DNA of 64,000 nt from CAYSPT01 sp964432985 (GCA_964432985.1 CAYSPT010000003.1:74103-138102), one strand, 5' to 3'. Positions 16,073-25,864 are shown, numbered from the stretch's first letter. Program-made: numbers and translations. The notes: a model not told the origin generated them from the letters alone.

Positions 16073-17641
16073 ATGGCAAAGATAGCCGTTGAAGTCAAGG
16101 CAGCACTTTTTTCCGGGACACCGCCCGAGCAGATAAAAGCCCTTGACATCATTGGAAAGCAGGAAAACGACGAAGGATATCATATACTGGTCCAGGCGCT
16201 CTTCACTCCCGGTATCGCCGTCAAGAAACAGATATGCAACCTTTTCTGCAACATGAAAGATAAGCTTCTTCTTCAGATCTGGCAGGAGGAACTGACCAGG
16301 ATCAGTAAGGAGATACTGGAAGAGGTACAGGAGGTTTTCAGATCATCGGACTTCACCGAAAAATTTATTGAACAAGGGCTTTCCTATTTCAATGAGCAGG
16401 ATAAGATACTCAACATCATAGGAATCTCCAGGATTTTGTCAATCCTCGGAAAAAAACAGCCCACTCTTGATTACCTAAGAAGGATGCTCACCCACCGCAC
16501 TGAAAATGTCAAACTGGCCGCTATCGACGGATTTGCCCGGGTCGGCGATAAATCGTGCATCAACAATCTCCTGTACGCAGTGAAAGCATACGGAGAGCGT
16601 GTGGGCATGAAGTCACTGGACCTCATTGCTGGCTTTAAAGAAGATACCACGATACTGCCGTTGATGTACGCTATTTCAAGCACCAACGCCATTGTGTCCG
16701 ACCAGATAATAAAAACACTTACCAGTTATGGAAAAGAAAAAGTAAAAGCCTTGATGGTCAAGCACGCCACTCCGGATGACAAACCACTTCTCAAAAACGC
16801 CATCCTGGTGTGCGAGAAAATGGGGGACAGGGCACTGGCTGAGAACCTGATGCGGATGTACCGGGACGAGGCCCAGACAATTTCAACCGGGAAAAAGATT
16901 CTGCTTGCGTCCGATGTTTATCTTTCTCGTTTGCAAATAGAAAAGATTCTCAAAGATAAATATGAAATAAAAGAAACCACTAGCGGGCCCCAGGTACTGA
17001 AAGAGCTCTCAAAATCCATCCCATCACTTGTCATTATAGATAAGAATCTGCCCGGGTTGTCCGGCATCGAAGTAATCCAGCACATCAGAAGTAAAACTAA
17101 AAATCTTCCGGTGCTCGTGTTTTTCAGCCACATAAACAAAATCGAAAAATCAAAATTGAGCGATCTTGGCGTGTCCGGATACCTGCTTAAGCCGTTTGAC
17201 GATCAGGAAGTAAAAAAAGCGGTGATCAGAGCCATAGACGAGTGCCACAAAGAGGAGTCGCTGGACAAGTTCGCCAACTCTTTCAAACCGGGACAGACTA
17301 TCTTTAATGAGGGAGACCAGGGGAGCGCCTGTTTCATTATCAAGACGGGGCACGTCAGGATAATAAAGAAACTACCCAACGGTCGTGATATGATTTTGGC
17401 GGAGCTTGTCCCGGGAGATCTTTTCGGGGAGATGGCGCTGATCGAATCAGCAGCACGCTCGGCGGGAGCCATGGCAACGGAAAACACGACACTCATCGCC
17501 GTTGGGAAAGAAAACTTCGAGTTAATGGTCCGTCAGAAACCCGAGTTTGCCATGAAGCTCATTGAAATTTTCTCCGATCGTCTCAGGAAGAGCAACGAGA
17601 CCATAAGAAATCTGCTTGCACGCGAGCAGGCAGCTTACTAA
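16073..17641 (+). CDS. HEAT-repeat, receiver and cyclic-nucleotide-binding protein 2
   Basis: A 522-residue paralogue of the preceding gene with the same order: HEAT-like helices (about 1-265), receiver (about 274-390) and cyclic-nucleotide-binding domain (about 401-505; FGEMALIESAARSAGA with Arg462). This receiver is better preserved: Asp281, phospho-acceptor Asp323 (IIDKNLPGLSG) and Lys373 (LLKPF). The gene starts one base after the first gene's stop, so the pair arose by tandem duplication and is co-expressed. It lies just upstream of the oriC/dnaA region. No output domain is visible. Confidence 0.8.
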   Translation: MAKIAVEVKAALFSGTPPEQIKALDIIGKQENDEGYHILVQALFTPGIAVKKQICNLFCNMKDKLLLQIWQEELTRISKEILEEVQEVFRSSDFTEKFIEQGLSYFNEQDKILNIIGISRILSILGKKQPTLDYLRRMLTHRTENVKLAAIDGFARVGDKSCINNLLYAVKAYGERVGMKSLDLIAGFKEDTTILPLMYAISSTNAIVSDQIIKTLTSYGKEKVKALMVKHATPDDKPLLKNAILVCEKMGDRALAENLMRMYRDEAQTISTGKKILLASDVYLSRLQIEKILKDKYEIKETTSGPQVLKELSKSIPSLVIIDKNLPGLSGIEVIQHIRSKTKNLPVLVFFSHINKIEKSKLSDLGVSGYLLKPFDDQEVKKAVIRAIDECHKEESLDKFANSFKPGQTIFNEGDQGSACFIIKTGHVRIIKKLPNGRDMILAELVPGDLFGEMALIESAARSAGAMATENTTLIAVGKENFELMVRQKPEFAMKLIEIFSDRLRKSNETIRNLLAREQAAY

Positions 17642-17988
17642 TTTCAATTATCTGAATAGGATTCTGAGCGGACTCCTTACTTTTCCACAATGCAGTATTA
17701 CTGCTTAACTTACTAAGTAACTTAGTAGTAGTATATAGTAGGCCCCGGTATAGTGTTGAAAAGGCACTAGAACCAGCTTCGTTACCGGATAAACACTGTT
17801 GAAAGTTTTTTGAAAACACCGACACATTTATCCAAAACACCCCCAAAAAAACCACCTGATCAAGTTATCCACAAATAGTGGTAAGTTATCCACAAGTTAT
17901 CCACGGACTTGTCCAAAATGTTTTACTTGTATGGGTAAGGGAGCATCTGTTATGTTGAGGGCGCACGACTGATAGAGGCGGTGAAACA
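17642..17988. other. Probable replication origin (oriC) upstream of dnaA
   Basis: The 347-bp region has DnaA-box matches TTTTCCACA (17681), TTATCCAAA (17828), TTATCCACA (17865), TTATCCACA (17886) and TTATCCACG (17897). Between them lie the palindrome GCAGTATTACTGC (17692-17704), the inverted repeat TACTAAGTAACTTAGTA (17711-17727) and a TAG-TAG-TAG-TAT run (17723-17734) resembling DnaA-trio unwinding elements. The position directly before dnaA, with ribosomal and gyrase operons diverging around it, supports an origin. Confidence 0.75.
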
Positions 17989-19302
17989 ATGCAGCAGGAT
18001 ATCTGGACCAGGTTCCTCAAGCTGGCTGAGGGCGAGGTCGATGACGAGCAGTTCAGGGGGATGGCCAAGCAAACTAAATTAGTGGAAGCCAATGAAGAGG
18101 TAATCATCGTTGGCGTAACCAGCAAGTTCGTCAAGGATAAGCTTGAAGAAAGATACAGAGAGTTATTCGAAGTACTTATCGAGAGAATAACCGGCAGATT
18201 CAGGAGAGTGGAGTTCACCATTGTCAGTCGCAAGAAAAAAGCTGACAAACAAAGAGAGTGGAGCGGTTCTCCCCGGCTGACCGGGTATCTCAATCCAAAG
18301 TACACATTTGACAGTTTTGTGGTGGGCAAAAGCAATGAATTTGCGTATGCCGCCGCTGAATCGGTAGCAAAAAATCCGGGGACAAGGTATAACCCCCTCT
18401 TCCTGTACGGGGGAGTAGGTTTGGGAAAGACCCATTTGATGCAGGCAGTTGGACATCACGGACTTGAGTCCAAAAAGGACGCCAGCATTGCGTATATTTC
18501 CTCCGAACGGTTCACCAATGAACTGATCACTTCCCTGCGGGAGAAAAACACCGAAAGCTTCAGAAAGAAGTATAGAAAAGTGGACCTGCTCCTGGTGGAT
18601 GATGTGCAGTTTTTCTCCAGGAAGGAAAGCACCCAGGAAGAATTTTTTCATACCTTCAACGAGTTGTTTATCGGTGGTAAGCAAATCGTTCTGTCCAGCG
18701 ACCGGCCGCCCAAGGACATGGAAGACCTGGAGGAGCGGTTGGTTTCCAGGTTTGCCAGTGGGCTGGTGGCCGACATTCAAAAGCCTGATGTCGAGCTGAG
18801 AATAGCTATTCTCAACAAGGTTGCCGCTTCTTTTGAAAACAAGATTCCGGACGAAGTCATCATATACGTGGCCGAGAAGATCACGGATAACATTCGAGAT
18901 CTGGAAGCAGCCCTGACCCAGATAGCAGTCAAGGCGTCGCTGAGTAAATGGGGAATTATCACGCCTCAGAAAGCGGAAGAAGTTTTGAAAAACCTTGGTG
19001 CGTTCAACTCCGGTCGGATAACAATTGACAGAGTCCAGAAAACGGTCGCCGATTTCTACGGGATCTCGCTCCAGGACATGAAATCCAAAAAGCGGAAGGG
19101 TACCATTGTATTTCCCAGGCAGGTTGCCATGTATCTGTCCAGAGAACTCACTGACAGTTCGCTGGAATCCATCGGTTTAGCGTATGGCGGACGGGATCAT
19201 TCCACCGTTCACCATGCTCAGGATAAGATAGCCAACCGCATTGCGGAAAACTCCAGGCTCAAGGGGGAAATACAGGAAATCATCACTATGATGAAGTCCT
19301 GA
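17989..19302 (+). CDS. dnaA: Chromosomal replication initiator DnaA
   Basis: DnaA binds DnaA boxes and melts oriC. The 437-residue protein has the N-terminal helicase-interaction domain (about 1-80), a short linker, the AAA+ domain with Walker A GGVGLGKTH (141-149) and Walker B LLLVDDVQF, and the C-terminal DNA-binding domain with the signature SLESIGLAYGGRDHSTVHHA. A GAGGCGGTG ribosome-binding site precedes the ATG. The usual next gene, dnaN, is missing; recF follows after 8 bp. Confidence 0.98.
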   Translation: MQQDIWTRFLKLAEGEVDDEQFRGMAKQTKLVEANEEVIIVGVTSKFVKDKLEERYRELFEVLIERITGRFRRVEFTIVSRKKKADKQREWSGSPRLTGYLNPKYTFDSFVVGKSNEFAYAAAESVAKNPGTRYNPLFLYGGVGLGKTHLMQAVGHHGLESKKDASIAYISSERFTNELITSLREKNTESFRKKYRKVDLLLVDDVQFFSRKESTQEEFFHTFNELFIGGKQIVLSSDRPPKDMEDLEERLVSRFASGLVADIQKPDVELRIAILNKVAASFENKIPDEVIIYVAEKITDNIRDLEAALTQIAVKASLSKWGIITPQKAEEVLKNLGAFNSGRITIDRVQKTVADFYGISLQDMKSKKRKGTIVFPRQVAMYLSRELTDSSLESIGLAYGGRDHSTVHHAQDKIANRIAENSRLKGEIQEIITMMKS

Positions 19303-19310
19303 GGCCCGGG

Positions 19311-20423
19311 ATGGAACTCCACAGTATCCGCTTGAACAATTTCCGCAATTGGGAAACACTCCACCTTGATCTGAGTGGGAAAAACATCCTTATCGGCCCG
19401 AATGCCCAGGGGAAGTCAAATATTCTCGAAGCCATCTATCTTTTGAGCACCGGAAAATCGTTCCGGCAGGCAAGAGATACGGAAATGGTCCATTTTGACA
19501 ACACTGCAGCCAGTGTATCCGGTTGTGTAGCCCATGAAACTGTCAAGCGGGAGTTGAGAATTACCCTGCAGAAGCGTGGGCGAAAGTCGGCGTTCGTCGA
19601 TGGTAAACGCCTCCGTAGAATTACTGATCTGCTGTCGCATTTTCAGGTGGTGATTTTCTCTCCTGAAAACATAGCTCTTGTTCAGGGCAGTCCTGAACAC
19701 CGGCGAAATTATCTCGACATTCAAATTGCCCGGCGTGATCCGATGTACATGGAAACGCTGGTTAACTATGGCCGGATTTGCTCTCAGCGAAAAGCCGTTC
19801 TCAAAGAAGGAAAAGAGAACCGCATTTCTCTCGATAGGCTGGATCCCTGGACAGATCAACTCATCAAATCGGGAACGTCGATAGTGCAACGCCGCTTGGC
19901 GATACTGCCCGATCTGGAGCGGATTGCCCGGGAGGTGCATCGGGATGTGACCGGTGGTGTGGAAAATCTCGGAATGTATTATGAAAGTTCTCTTGCACTG
20001 CCGCCCGACCCGGATGGCGAAATGATCAGAAATACGATGGAATATAAGCTTTCAGAACTCCATTCGGCAGAGTTGGCCACGTGCCGGAACCTGGTTGGAC
20101 CCCATCGTGACGATCTCAAACTGATGCTCAATGAGCTTGACGTGCGGAGGTTTGGCTCCCAGGGGCAGAAGCGTTCAGTAGCGGTAGGGTTGAAGGTCAC
20201 CGAAGTCCGGCTCTTATGGCAGTCTACCGGATATCCGCCGCTTCTGCTCATGGATGATGTTTTTTCCGAACTCGATGTGATACGTTCACAGGGAATCTTC
20301 GATCTGCTTTCCCGGGGGCCTCAGCTTTTTCTTACCACAACCAACGCCGAGAAAATACCCGGGAACCTGGGAACCGAAGCAGCAATATTCCATATTGAGG
20401 ACGGAAAGGTAGTGAAGAAATAA
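19311..20423 (+). CDS. recF: DNA replication and repair protein RecF
   Basis: A 370-residue SMC-like ATPase that loads RecA at gaps through RecOR. Walker A is GPNAQGKSNILEAIYLLSTGKSFR, the ABC signature region is FGSQGQKRSVAVGLKV, and Walker B is LLLMDDVFSELD. It follows dnaA by 8 bp and its TAA stop overlaps the ATG of dciA (TAATG), indicating coupled translation. Confidence 0.97.
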   Translation: MELHSIRLNNFRNWETLHLDLSGKNILIGPNAQGKSNILEAIYLLSTGKSFRQARDTEMVHFDNTAASVSGCVAHETVKRELRITLQKRGRKSAFVDGKRLRRITDLLSHFQVVIFSPENIALVQGSPEHRRNYLDIQIARRDPMYMETLVNYGRICSQRKAVLKEGKENRISLDRLDPWTDQLIKSGTSIVQRRLAILPDLERIAREVHRDVTGGVENLGMYYESSLALPPDPDGEMIRNTMEYKLSELHSAELATCRNLVGPHRDDLKLMLNELDVRRFGSQGQKRSVAVGLKVTEVRLLWQSTGYPPLLLMDDVFSELDVIRSQGIFDLLSRGPQLFLTTTNAEKIPGNLGTEAAIFHIEDGKVVKK

Positions 20424-21016
20424 TGGAAATTATTGCAGCGACCATAAAAAAAATTATGAAGCGGCCGCGGTTGCACGCCGGTGTTAAGAAATGGAAAACA
20501 CGTCTTCTCTGGGAAGATGCAGTGGGATCGGAGATTGCCGGCCATTCTGATGTTGTCGGTTTCAAAAATGGGCGAATGACTGTTATCGTTCCGTCAGGAC
20601 CCTGGGCTCAGGAACTGACAATCAACAGAGATGAAATTATGAATATTCTCAACGAGTTGGCCCGGCAGGCTGGGGGAGAGATGGTGCAGGAGCTGGTTTT
20701 CAAGGTAGGAAGAGTCCGGACAGGCTGTCCGGATGATGATAACAATGGCCTGGTGGAGAATACTTCCGGAAATTTTTCTGAATATCCTGTTGTTGCAGCA
20801 CCTTTTAGTGATTTGAACCTTGATGAAATCGGCAACATAGAGGATAATAGTTCTATAATTAGATATTTACGCCGGATAGCCGCACACGAGATCGAAAAAC
20901 GTGAAATAATTCGCACTGCCGGAGGACGCCAGTGCACAGCTTGCGGTGTGTGGTACAGCGGTAAAGATGACGTGTGTCTTTATTGTAAGTTGGTCGACAA
21001 AGTCGACCAAACATGA
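20423..21016 (+). CDS. DciA-like (DUF721) helicase loader with C-terminal zinc ribbon
   Basis: The first about 100 residues are a DUF721/DciA domain (WEDAVGSEIAGHSDVVGFKNGRMTVIVPSGPWAQELTINRDEIMN); DciA loads the replicative helicase in most bacteria. A linker of about 60 residues leads to a C-terminal zinc-ribbon-like motif, CTACGVWYSGKDDVCLYC, which is not part of the minimal domain. At 197 residues it is longer than simple DUF721 proteins. The last codons form the inverted repeat TTGGTCGAC-AAA-GTCGACCAA and are the seed of a tandem repeat running into the intergenic region. Confidence 0.85.
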   Translation: MEIIAATIKKIMKRPRLHAGVKKWKTRLLWEDAVGSEIAGHSDVVGFKNGRMTVIVPSGPWAQELTINRDEIMNILNELARQAGGEMVQELVFKVGRVRTGCPDDDNNGLVENTSGNFSEYPVVAAPFSDLNLDEIGNIEDNSSIIRYLRRIAAHEIEKREIIRTAGGRQCTACGVWYSGKDDVCLYCKLVDKVDQT

Positions 21017-21079
21017 TTTGACGGAGTCAATCAAACATGGTCAGACAAAGTCGACCAAACATGATTTGATGGAGTCAAA
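20990..21079. repeat. Repeat and hairpin at the dciA 3' end
   Basis: A perfect 9-bp inverted repeat with a 3-base loop (20990-21010) is followed by a second copy of the same words, AAGTCGACCAAACATGATTT, at 21048-21067. Each copy continues GACGGAGTCAA or GATGGAGTCAA. A third, partial copy of the TCAAACATG word lies between. The dciA stop codon is inside the first copy. Confidence 0.8.
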
Positions 21080-21129
21080 AAATAATCCGGGCAGTTCATT
21101 AAATATTCGCAGCGAGGTGGCCGTATAAA

Positions 21130-21393
21130 GTGTTTATTCATATCGGGTCCGGTGATGTGATGCACAGTGACCGGATAATAGCTATCTTTGATTTCCCTAA
21201 GATGGTGGAATCGAAAGAAAATAAAAACATACTTGAGAAGGTCAAGAAGGGACATGCCGTCGAAGGAGTTTCTCCAAAGGTGGCTAAGTCGCTTATAATA
21301 GCTGATAGTGGTATAATGCATCTCTCTCTGGTAGCCACAGGTACGCTCAAAAAGAGGGTTCAATCCGAGCGGAAAAGGTGTACCGGGAAGTAA
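21130..21393 (+). CDS. remB: RemB-like DUF370 protein
   Basis: An 87-residue protein of the RemA/RemB (DUF370) family, starting GTG at 21130 (FIHIGSGDVMHSDRIIAIFDF ... KSLIIADSGIMHLSLVATGTLKKRV). RemA relatives are oligomeric DNA-binding regulators in Bacillus; RemB (YaaB) lies between recF and gyrB there, exactly as here. The C-terminal half of the family sequence is complete. Confidence 0.85.
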   Translation: MFIHIGSGDVMHSDRIIAIFDFPKMVESKENKNILEKVKKGHAVEGVSPKVAKSLIIADSGIMHLSLVATGTLKKRVQSERKRCTGK

Positions 21394-21440
21394 GAGCGGA
21401 TCACAAGATCCGGCGGATTAAGATCCGGTAGAAGAAGGAC

Positions 21441-23357
21441 GTGGATGGGATGAGCAGCGAACAACAGGACAAATACAGTGCCGATAGTATTCTGGTGCTT
21501 GAAGGACTGGAAGCAGTCCGCAAGAGACCCGGGATGTATGTTGGCAGTACGGGATCTCGGGGTCTTCACCATCTCGTGTATGAAGTTGTGGACAATGCAA
21601 TTGATGAAGCACTGGCCGGATTTTGCAAAAGCGTAGAAGTAATACTGCGACCGGACGGATCGGTCACGGTTGTTGATGATGGCCGGGGCATACCGGTGGA
21701 TCATCATGAACGGGAGAACATGTCTGCGCTGACGGTTGTCATGACTAAACTGCACGCCGGCGGCAAATTCGATAACCAGAGCTACAAAGTTTCAGGCGGC
21801 ACCCACGGTGTAGGCGTATCGGTGGTAAATGCCCTATCAAAGTGGCTTGAAGTCAAGGTTTACCGGGACGGTAATATTTATTATCAAAAGTTCAAAAAAG
21901 GTCTGCCACGGAGTGAAATGAAGGTTGTCGATTCCACTTCCCGTACCGGTACCGAAGTCAGTTTCTTGCCGGATCCGACTATATTTGAGGAAACAGAATA
22001 CAGTTTCGATATACTCTCGAAGCGTTTACGGGAGTTGGCCTTCCTCAACCGGGGAATCACTATTGAAATTCTCGATGAGTCAAAGGGAAAACGCCACATA
22101 TTTCAGTACGAGGGCGGAATCGCCTCGTTTGTCGAGCACATTAATCACAACAAAGTACCGCTTCATTCGACCCCCATTTACTTTCACAAGCTGCATGATG
22201 GGATCGATGTTGAGATTGCCATGCAATACAACGATTCATACCAGGAAAGCATATTTTCTTTTGCCAATAACATCAATACAGTGGAGGGCGGTACTCACCT
22301 TTCCGGTTTCAAGGCCGGCTTGACCAGAACGCTCAACCAGTTCAAGGATGAATCACCGCATTTCAAGGATACCAAGATAAAGCTTTCCGGAGACGATTGC
22401 CGGGAAGGTCTGGCTGCGGTTATCAGTGTGAAGATACCTGAACCCCAGTTCGAGGGGCAGACAAAAACTAAATTGGGCAACACCAAGGTCCGTACCATCG
22501 TAGAAAGCGTTGTAAACGAGCAGCTGCGAATTGTCCTGGACGAGACGCCGAAGATGGCTAAACGGGTCATTGAAAAATCGCTCTCGGCCATGCGTGCCCG
22601 GGCCGCTGCCCGGAAAGCCAGGGAGTTGACCAGAAGAAAATCCGCCCTGGAAACATCGCAGCTCCCGGGTAAACTGGCCGATTGCTCCATGACCGACCCG
22701 GCTGCCTGCGAAATCTACCTGGTGGAGGGCGACTCCGCCGGCGGGAGCGCCAAACAGGGCAGGGACCGCCGGTTTCAGGCTATCCTCCCTTTGCGGGGCA
22801 AGATTCTCAACGTTATGAAAGCCCGTCTGGAAAAAATTCTGGGTAACGAGGAGATAAGGACCATCATCACCGCCATCGGAACCGGTGTCGGGGAGGATTT
22901 CAACATCAAGAAAGCCCGGTACACCCGAATCATCATCATGTGCGATGCCGATGTGGACGGAGCGCACATAAGGACCCTGCTGCTGACCTTCTTTTTCCGG
23001 TATATGCCCGAACTTCTCTACGAAGGATATATTTACATTGCCCAGCCTCCACTGTACCGGGTAAAGGTAAAGAGGAAGGAAACTTATATCTACAAAGATC
23101 AAGATCTTCAGCAGCACTTGAAAAAGATAGGTGACGTGAAATACGGCATCCAGCGATATAAAGGTCTCGGTGAAATGAATCCCGATCAGTTGTGGAAAAC
23201 CACCATGGACCCGGAGAAACGGGTTATTCTGAAGGTCAGGATGGAAGATGCCGTGGAAGCCGACGACATATTCACCACGCTGATGGGCGATCAGGTGGAG
23301 CCCCGCCGGCAATTCATCGAACAGCACGCGCACAAGGTGAGAAATCTTGATATTTAA
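21441..23357 (+). CDS. gyrB: DNA gyrase subunit B
   Basis: The ATPase subunit of gyrase, 638 residues. GHKL motifs (EVVDNAIDEALAG, DDGRGIPVDHH, GGTHGVGVSVVNALS), the transducer and the TOPRIM segment (EGDSAGGSAKQGRDR, IMCDADVDGAHIRTLLLTFF) are all present, and the C-terminal RRQFIEQHAHKVRNLDI end is typical. An ATG three codons downstream (21450) is an equally likely start. No large insertion after TOPRIM, as in Gram-positive-length GyrB. Confidence 0.97.
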   Translation: MDGMSSEQQDKYSADSILVLEGLEAVRKRPGMYVGSTGSRGLHHLVYEVVDNAIDEALAGFCKSVEVILRPDGSVTVVDDGRGIPVDHHERENMSALTVVMTKLHAGGKFDNQSYKVSGGTHGVGVSVVNALSKWLEVKVYRDGNIYYQKFKKGLPRSEMKVVDSTSRTGTEVSFLPDPTIFEETEYSFDILSKRLRELAFLNRGITIEILDESKGKRHIFQYEGGIASFVEHINHNKVPLHSTPIYFHKLHDGIDVEIAMQYNDSYQESIFSFANNINTVEGGTHLSGFKAGLTRTLNQFKDESPHFKDTKIKLSGDDCREGLAAVISVKIPEPQFEGQTKTKLGNTKVRTIVESVVNEQLRIVLDETPKMAKRVIEKSLSAMRARAAARKARELTRRKSALETSQLPGKLADCSMTDPAACEIYLVEGDSAGGSAKQGRDRRFQAILPLRGKILNVMKARLEKILGNEEIRTIITAIGTGVGEDFNIKKARYTRIIIMCDADVDGAHIRTLLLTFFFRYMPELLYEGYIYIAQPPLYRVKVKRKETYIYKDQDLQQHLKKIGDVKYGIQRYKGLGEMNPDQLWKTTMDPEKRVILKVRMEDAVEADDIFTTLMGDQVEPRRQFIEQHAHKVRNLDI

Positions 23358-23386
23358 GATGTAGTTGGAAAGGAAGCAGCAAGCAG

Positions 23387-25849
23387 ATGGACGATACGAG
23401 TAAATCATTTGCAGCCCATGTCATACCGGTTGATATCGAAGACGAAGTACAGTCTTCGTTTATCGACTATGCCATGAGCGTTATTGTGATGCGAGCCCTG
23501 CCTGATGTCAGAGACGGTCTCAAACCTGTTCATCGGCGGATACTCTACGCTATGCGGGACCTGGGACTTACGCCCAACCGGCCTCACAGGAAAAGCGCCC
23601 GCGTGGTCGGTGAGGTTCTTGGTAAATACCATCCCCACGGCGATACCGCCGTGTACGACTCCCTGGTCCGAATGGCGCAGGATTTTTCCATGCGCTATCC
23701 GCTCACCGACGGTCACGGCAACTTCGGTTCGGTTGACGGCGACAACGCAGCAGCCATGCGGTATACCGAGATCAGGCTGGAAAAGCTCAGCATGGAACTG
23801 TTGGCCGATATCGAAAAAGAGACCGTGGACATGAGGGACAACTTCGACGGAAGTTTCCAGGAGCCATCGGTTCTTCCTACCAGGGTACCTAATCTCTTGA
23901 TAAACGGCTCCAGCGGTATAGCCGTAGGTATGGCCACCAATATTCCGCCGCACAACATGAGTGAAGTGATCAATGGGTTGGTTCACCTGATCGATAATCC
24001 CGAGGCGGACTATGAGGATCTCATGAAATTCATACCGGGCCCTGATTTTCCCACCAGGGGCTTGATATACGGTGCTGAAGGCATCAAGGAAGCTTACCGG
24101 ACCGGACGGGGGAAGATACGGGTTCGGGCCCGGGCAAAAATCGAGCACGACAAGCGGGCCAGGATTGTCATAACAGAGTTGCCTTTCATGGTCAACAAGG
24201 CTCAGTTAGTAGGAAAGATTGCCGAACTGGTCAACCAGAAGAAACTCCGGGATGTGGCCGATCTTCGGGATGAGTCGGACCGTGACGGGATTCGCGTGGT
24301 CGTCGATTTAAAGATGGCGTCTACTCCCGAAATAGTGCTCAACCAGCTCTACAAGCACACCACCATGGAGACCACCTTCGGGATGATCATGCTGTCACTG
24401 GTGGACCAGCGTCCCCATGTTCTCACGCTGAAAGAAATGCTTAACTATTTTCTTGAACACCGGCGGGAAGTGGTGCGCCGGCGGACCGAATTCGATTTGG
24501 CTAAGGCAGAAGCCCGGGCGCATGTAGTAGAAGGTTTATTGATCGCGCTTGACAATATCGATAGGGTAATTGAGATCATCAAGAAATCTGAAAATCCCGA
24601 CGCTGCCCGCGCAACTCTCATGAAGGAAATGAAACTGTCCGAGATCCAGGCCCAGGCCATTCTTCAGATGCGGCTTCAGACCTTGACCGGCCTGGAAACC
24701 GACAAGCTGAAAGAAGAACTGGCCGAGTTGAAGAAGATTATCGCCGAACTCAAGGCTATACTTGACTCGGCGGAACTGATGGACCAGGTAATCAAGGATG
24801 AGCTAAAGGAAATTAAAAAGAAGTATGGTGACAAGCGCCGTACAGAGATAGTCGGGGAGATCGTTGAATTCAACCTTGAAGACCTGATCCCCAACGAGGA
24901 GATGGCCGTTATCGTCACCCGCGACGGATATGTGAAGCGAATGCGGCTGTCTACCTACCGCTCACAGGCCCGCGGAGGCAAAGGGGTGGTGGCTAGCAAG
25001 CAGAAGGAAGCGGACATCGTCAAGCACCTCTTCGTGTCTATGAACCACGATTACATGCTATTCTTCTCCGATAGGGGAATGGTGTACTCGCTAAAGATTT
25101 ACGAGATTCCCGAAGGCACCCGGCAGAGCAAGGGCCGTCCAATTATCAACCTGGTTGATGTCAAGACAGGGGAGAAAATCACCGCCATGATCCCGGTGCG
25201 GGAGTTTCCCGAAGACCGGTATCTTGTCATGGCAACGTGCAAGGGTATTGCCAAAAAGACAAAACTGTCCGATTATTCATCAGTTGCCCGGTATAAGCAG
25301 CGGGGGATAATCGGAATCAAACTTCGTGAAGATGATCACATGCTCGGTATCCACCAGACTGATGGCACCAGTGAACTGCTGCTTAGTACCAAACATGGCC
25401 GATGTCTGAAGTTTCACGAGAACGATGTAAGGACAGTTGGCAGAGCCTCCATCGGCGTCATTGGGATCAGACTCAAGGACGATGATGAAGTAGTAGACCT
25501 TGCTATGGCAGAACCGGGCACCAGTATGCTTACCGTTACCGAAAAGGGATATGGAAAACGGACGGCAGTTGAGGAATATCCCATCCGGCGCCGGGGAGGG
25601 GTAGGGGTCATCGATATCCGGACCACGCCCCGAAACGGTATGGTGGTCGGGGTGAGAAGCGTGACTGATGGCGACCAGTGCCTGTTGATTACCCAGAACG
25701 GCATGGTGATACGAATCCTCGTCAAGAGCATCAGTATCATATCCCGGAGGACCATGGGAGTCAGACTTATCAGGCTGAACAAGCAGGACAGGGTAGTCAC
25801 ATTTGAGAAAATTGAAATAGAAAAAGATGAAGTGGAAGAAGATCAGTAA
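23387..25849 (+). CDS. gyrA: DNA gyrase subunit A
   Basis: The DNA-cutting subunit, 820 residues. The catalytic tyrosine lies in AAMRYTEIRL, and the quinolone-region motif KSARVVGEVLGKYHPHGD is intact. The C-terminal beta-pinwheel repeats are complete, but the GyrA-box is degenerate (QARGGKG instead of QRRGGKG). It follows gyrB by 29 bp. Confidence 0.97.
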   Translation: MDDTSKSFAAHVIPVDIEDEVQSSFIDYAMSVIVMRALPDVRDGLKPVHRRILYAMRDLGLTPNRPHRKSARVVGEVLGKYHPHGDTAVYDSLVRMAQDFSMRYPLTDGHGNFGSVDGDNAAAMRYTEIRLEKLSMELLADIEKETVDMRDNFDGSFQEPSVLPTRVPNLLINGSSGIAVGMATNIPPHNMSEVINGLVHLIDNPEADYEDLMKFIPGPDFPTRGLIYGAEGIKEAYRTGRGKIRVRARAKIEHDKRARIVITELPFMVNKAQLVGKIAELVNQKKLRDVADLRDESDRDGIRVVVDLKMASTPEIVLNQLYKHTTMETTFGMIMLSLVDQRPHVLTLKEMLNYFLEHRREVVRRRTEFDLAKAEARAHVVEGLLIALDNIDRVIEIIKKSENPDAARATLMKEMKLSEIQAQAILQMRLQTLTGLETDKLKEELAELKKIIAELKAILDSAELMDQVIKDELKEIKKKYGDKRRTEIVGEIVEFNLEDLIPNEEMAVIVTRDGYVKRMRLSTYRSQARGGKGVVASKQKEADIVKHLFVSMNHDYMLFFSDRGMVYSLKIYEIPEGTRQSKGRPIINLVDVKTGEKITAMIPVREFPEDRYLVMATCKGIAKKTKLSDYSSVARYKQRGIIGIKLREDDHMLGIHQTDGTSELLLSTKHGRCLKFHENDVRTVGRASIGVIGIRLKDDDEVVDLAMAEPGTSMLTVTEKGYGKRTAVEEYPIRRRGGVGVIDIRTTPRNGMVVGVRSVTDGDQCLLITQNGMVIRILVKSISIISRRTMGVRLIRLNKQDRVVTFEKIEIEKDEVEEDQ

Positions 25850-25864
25850 ACGGAGAATGGTTCT

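Noticed and set aside
22353..23408. A 351-residue minus-strand reading frame.
   Set aside because: It lies wholly opposite gyrB, which is unmistakable; the product has no recognisable domain.
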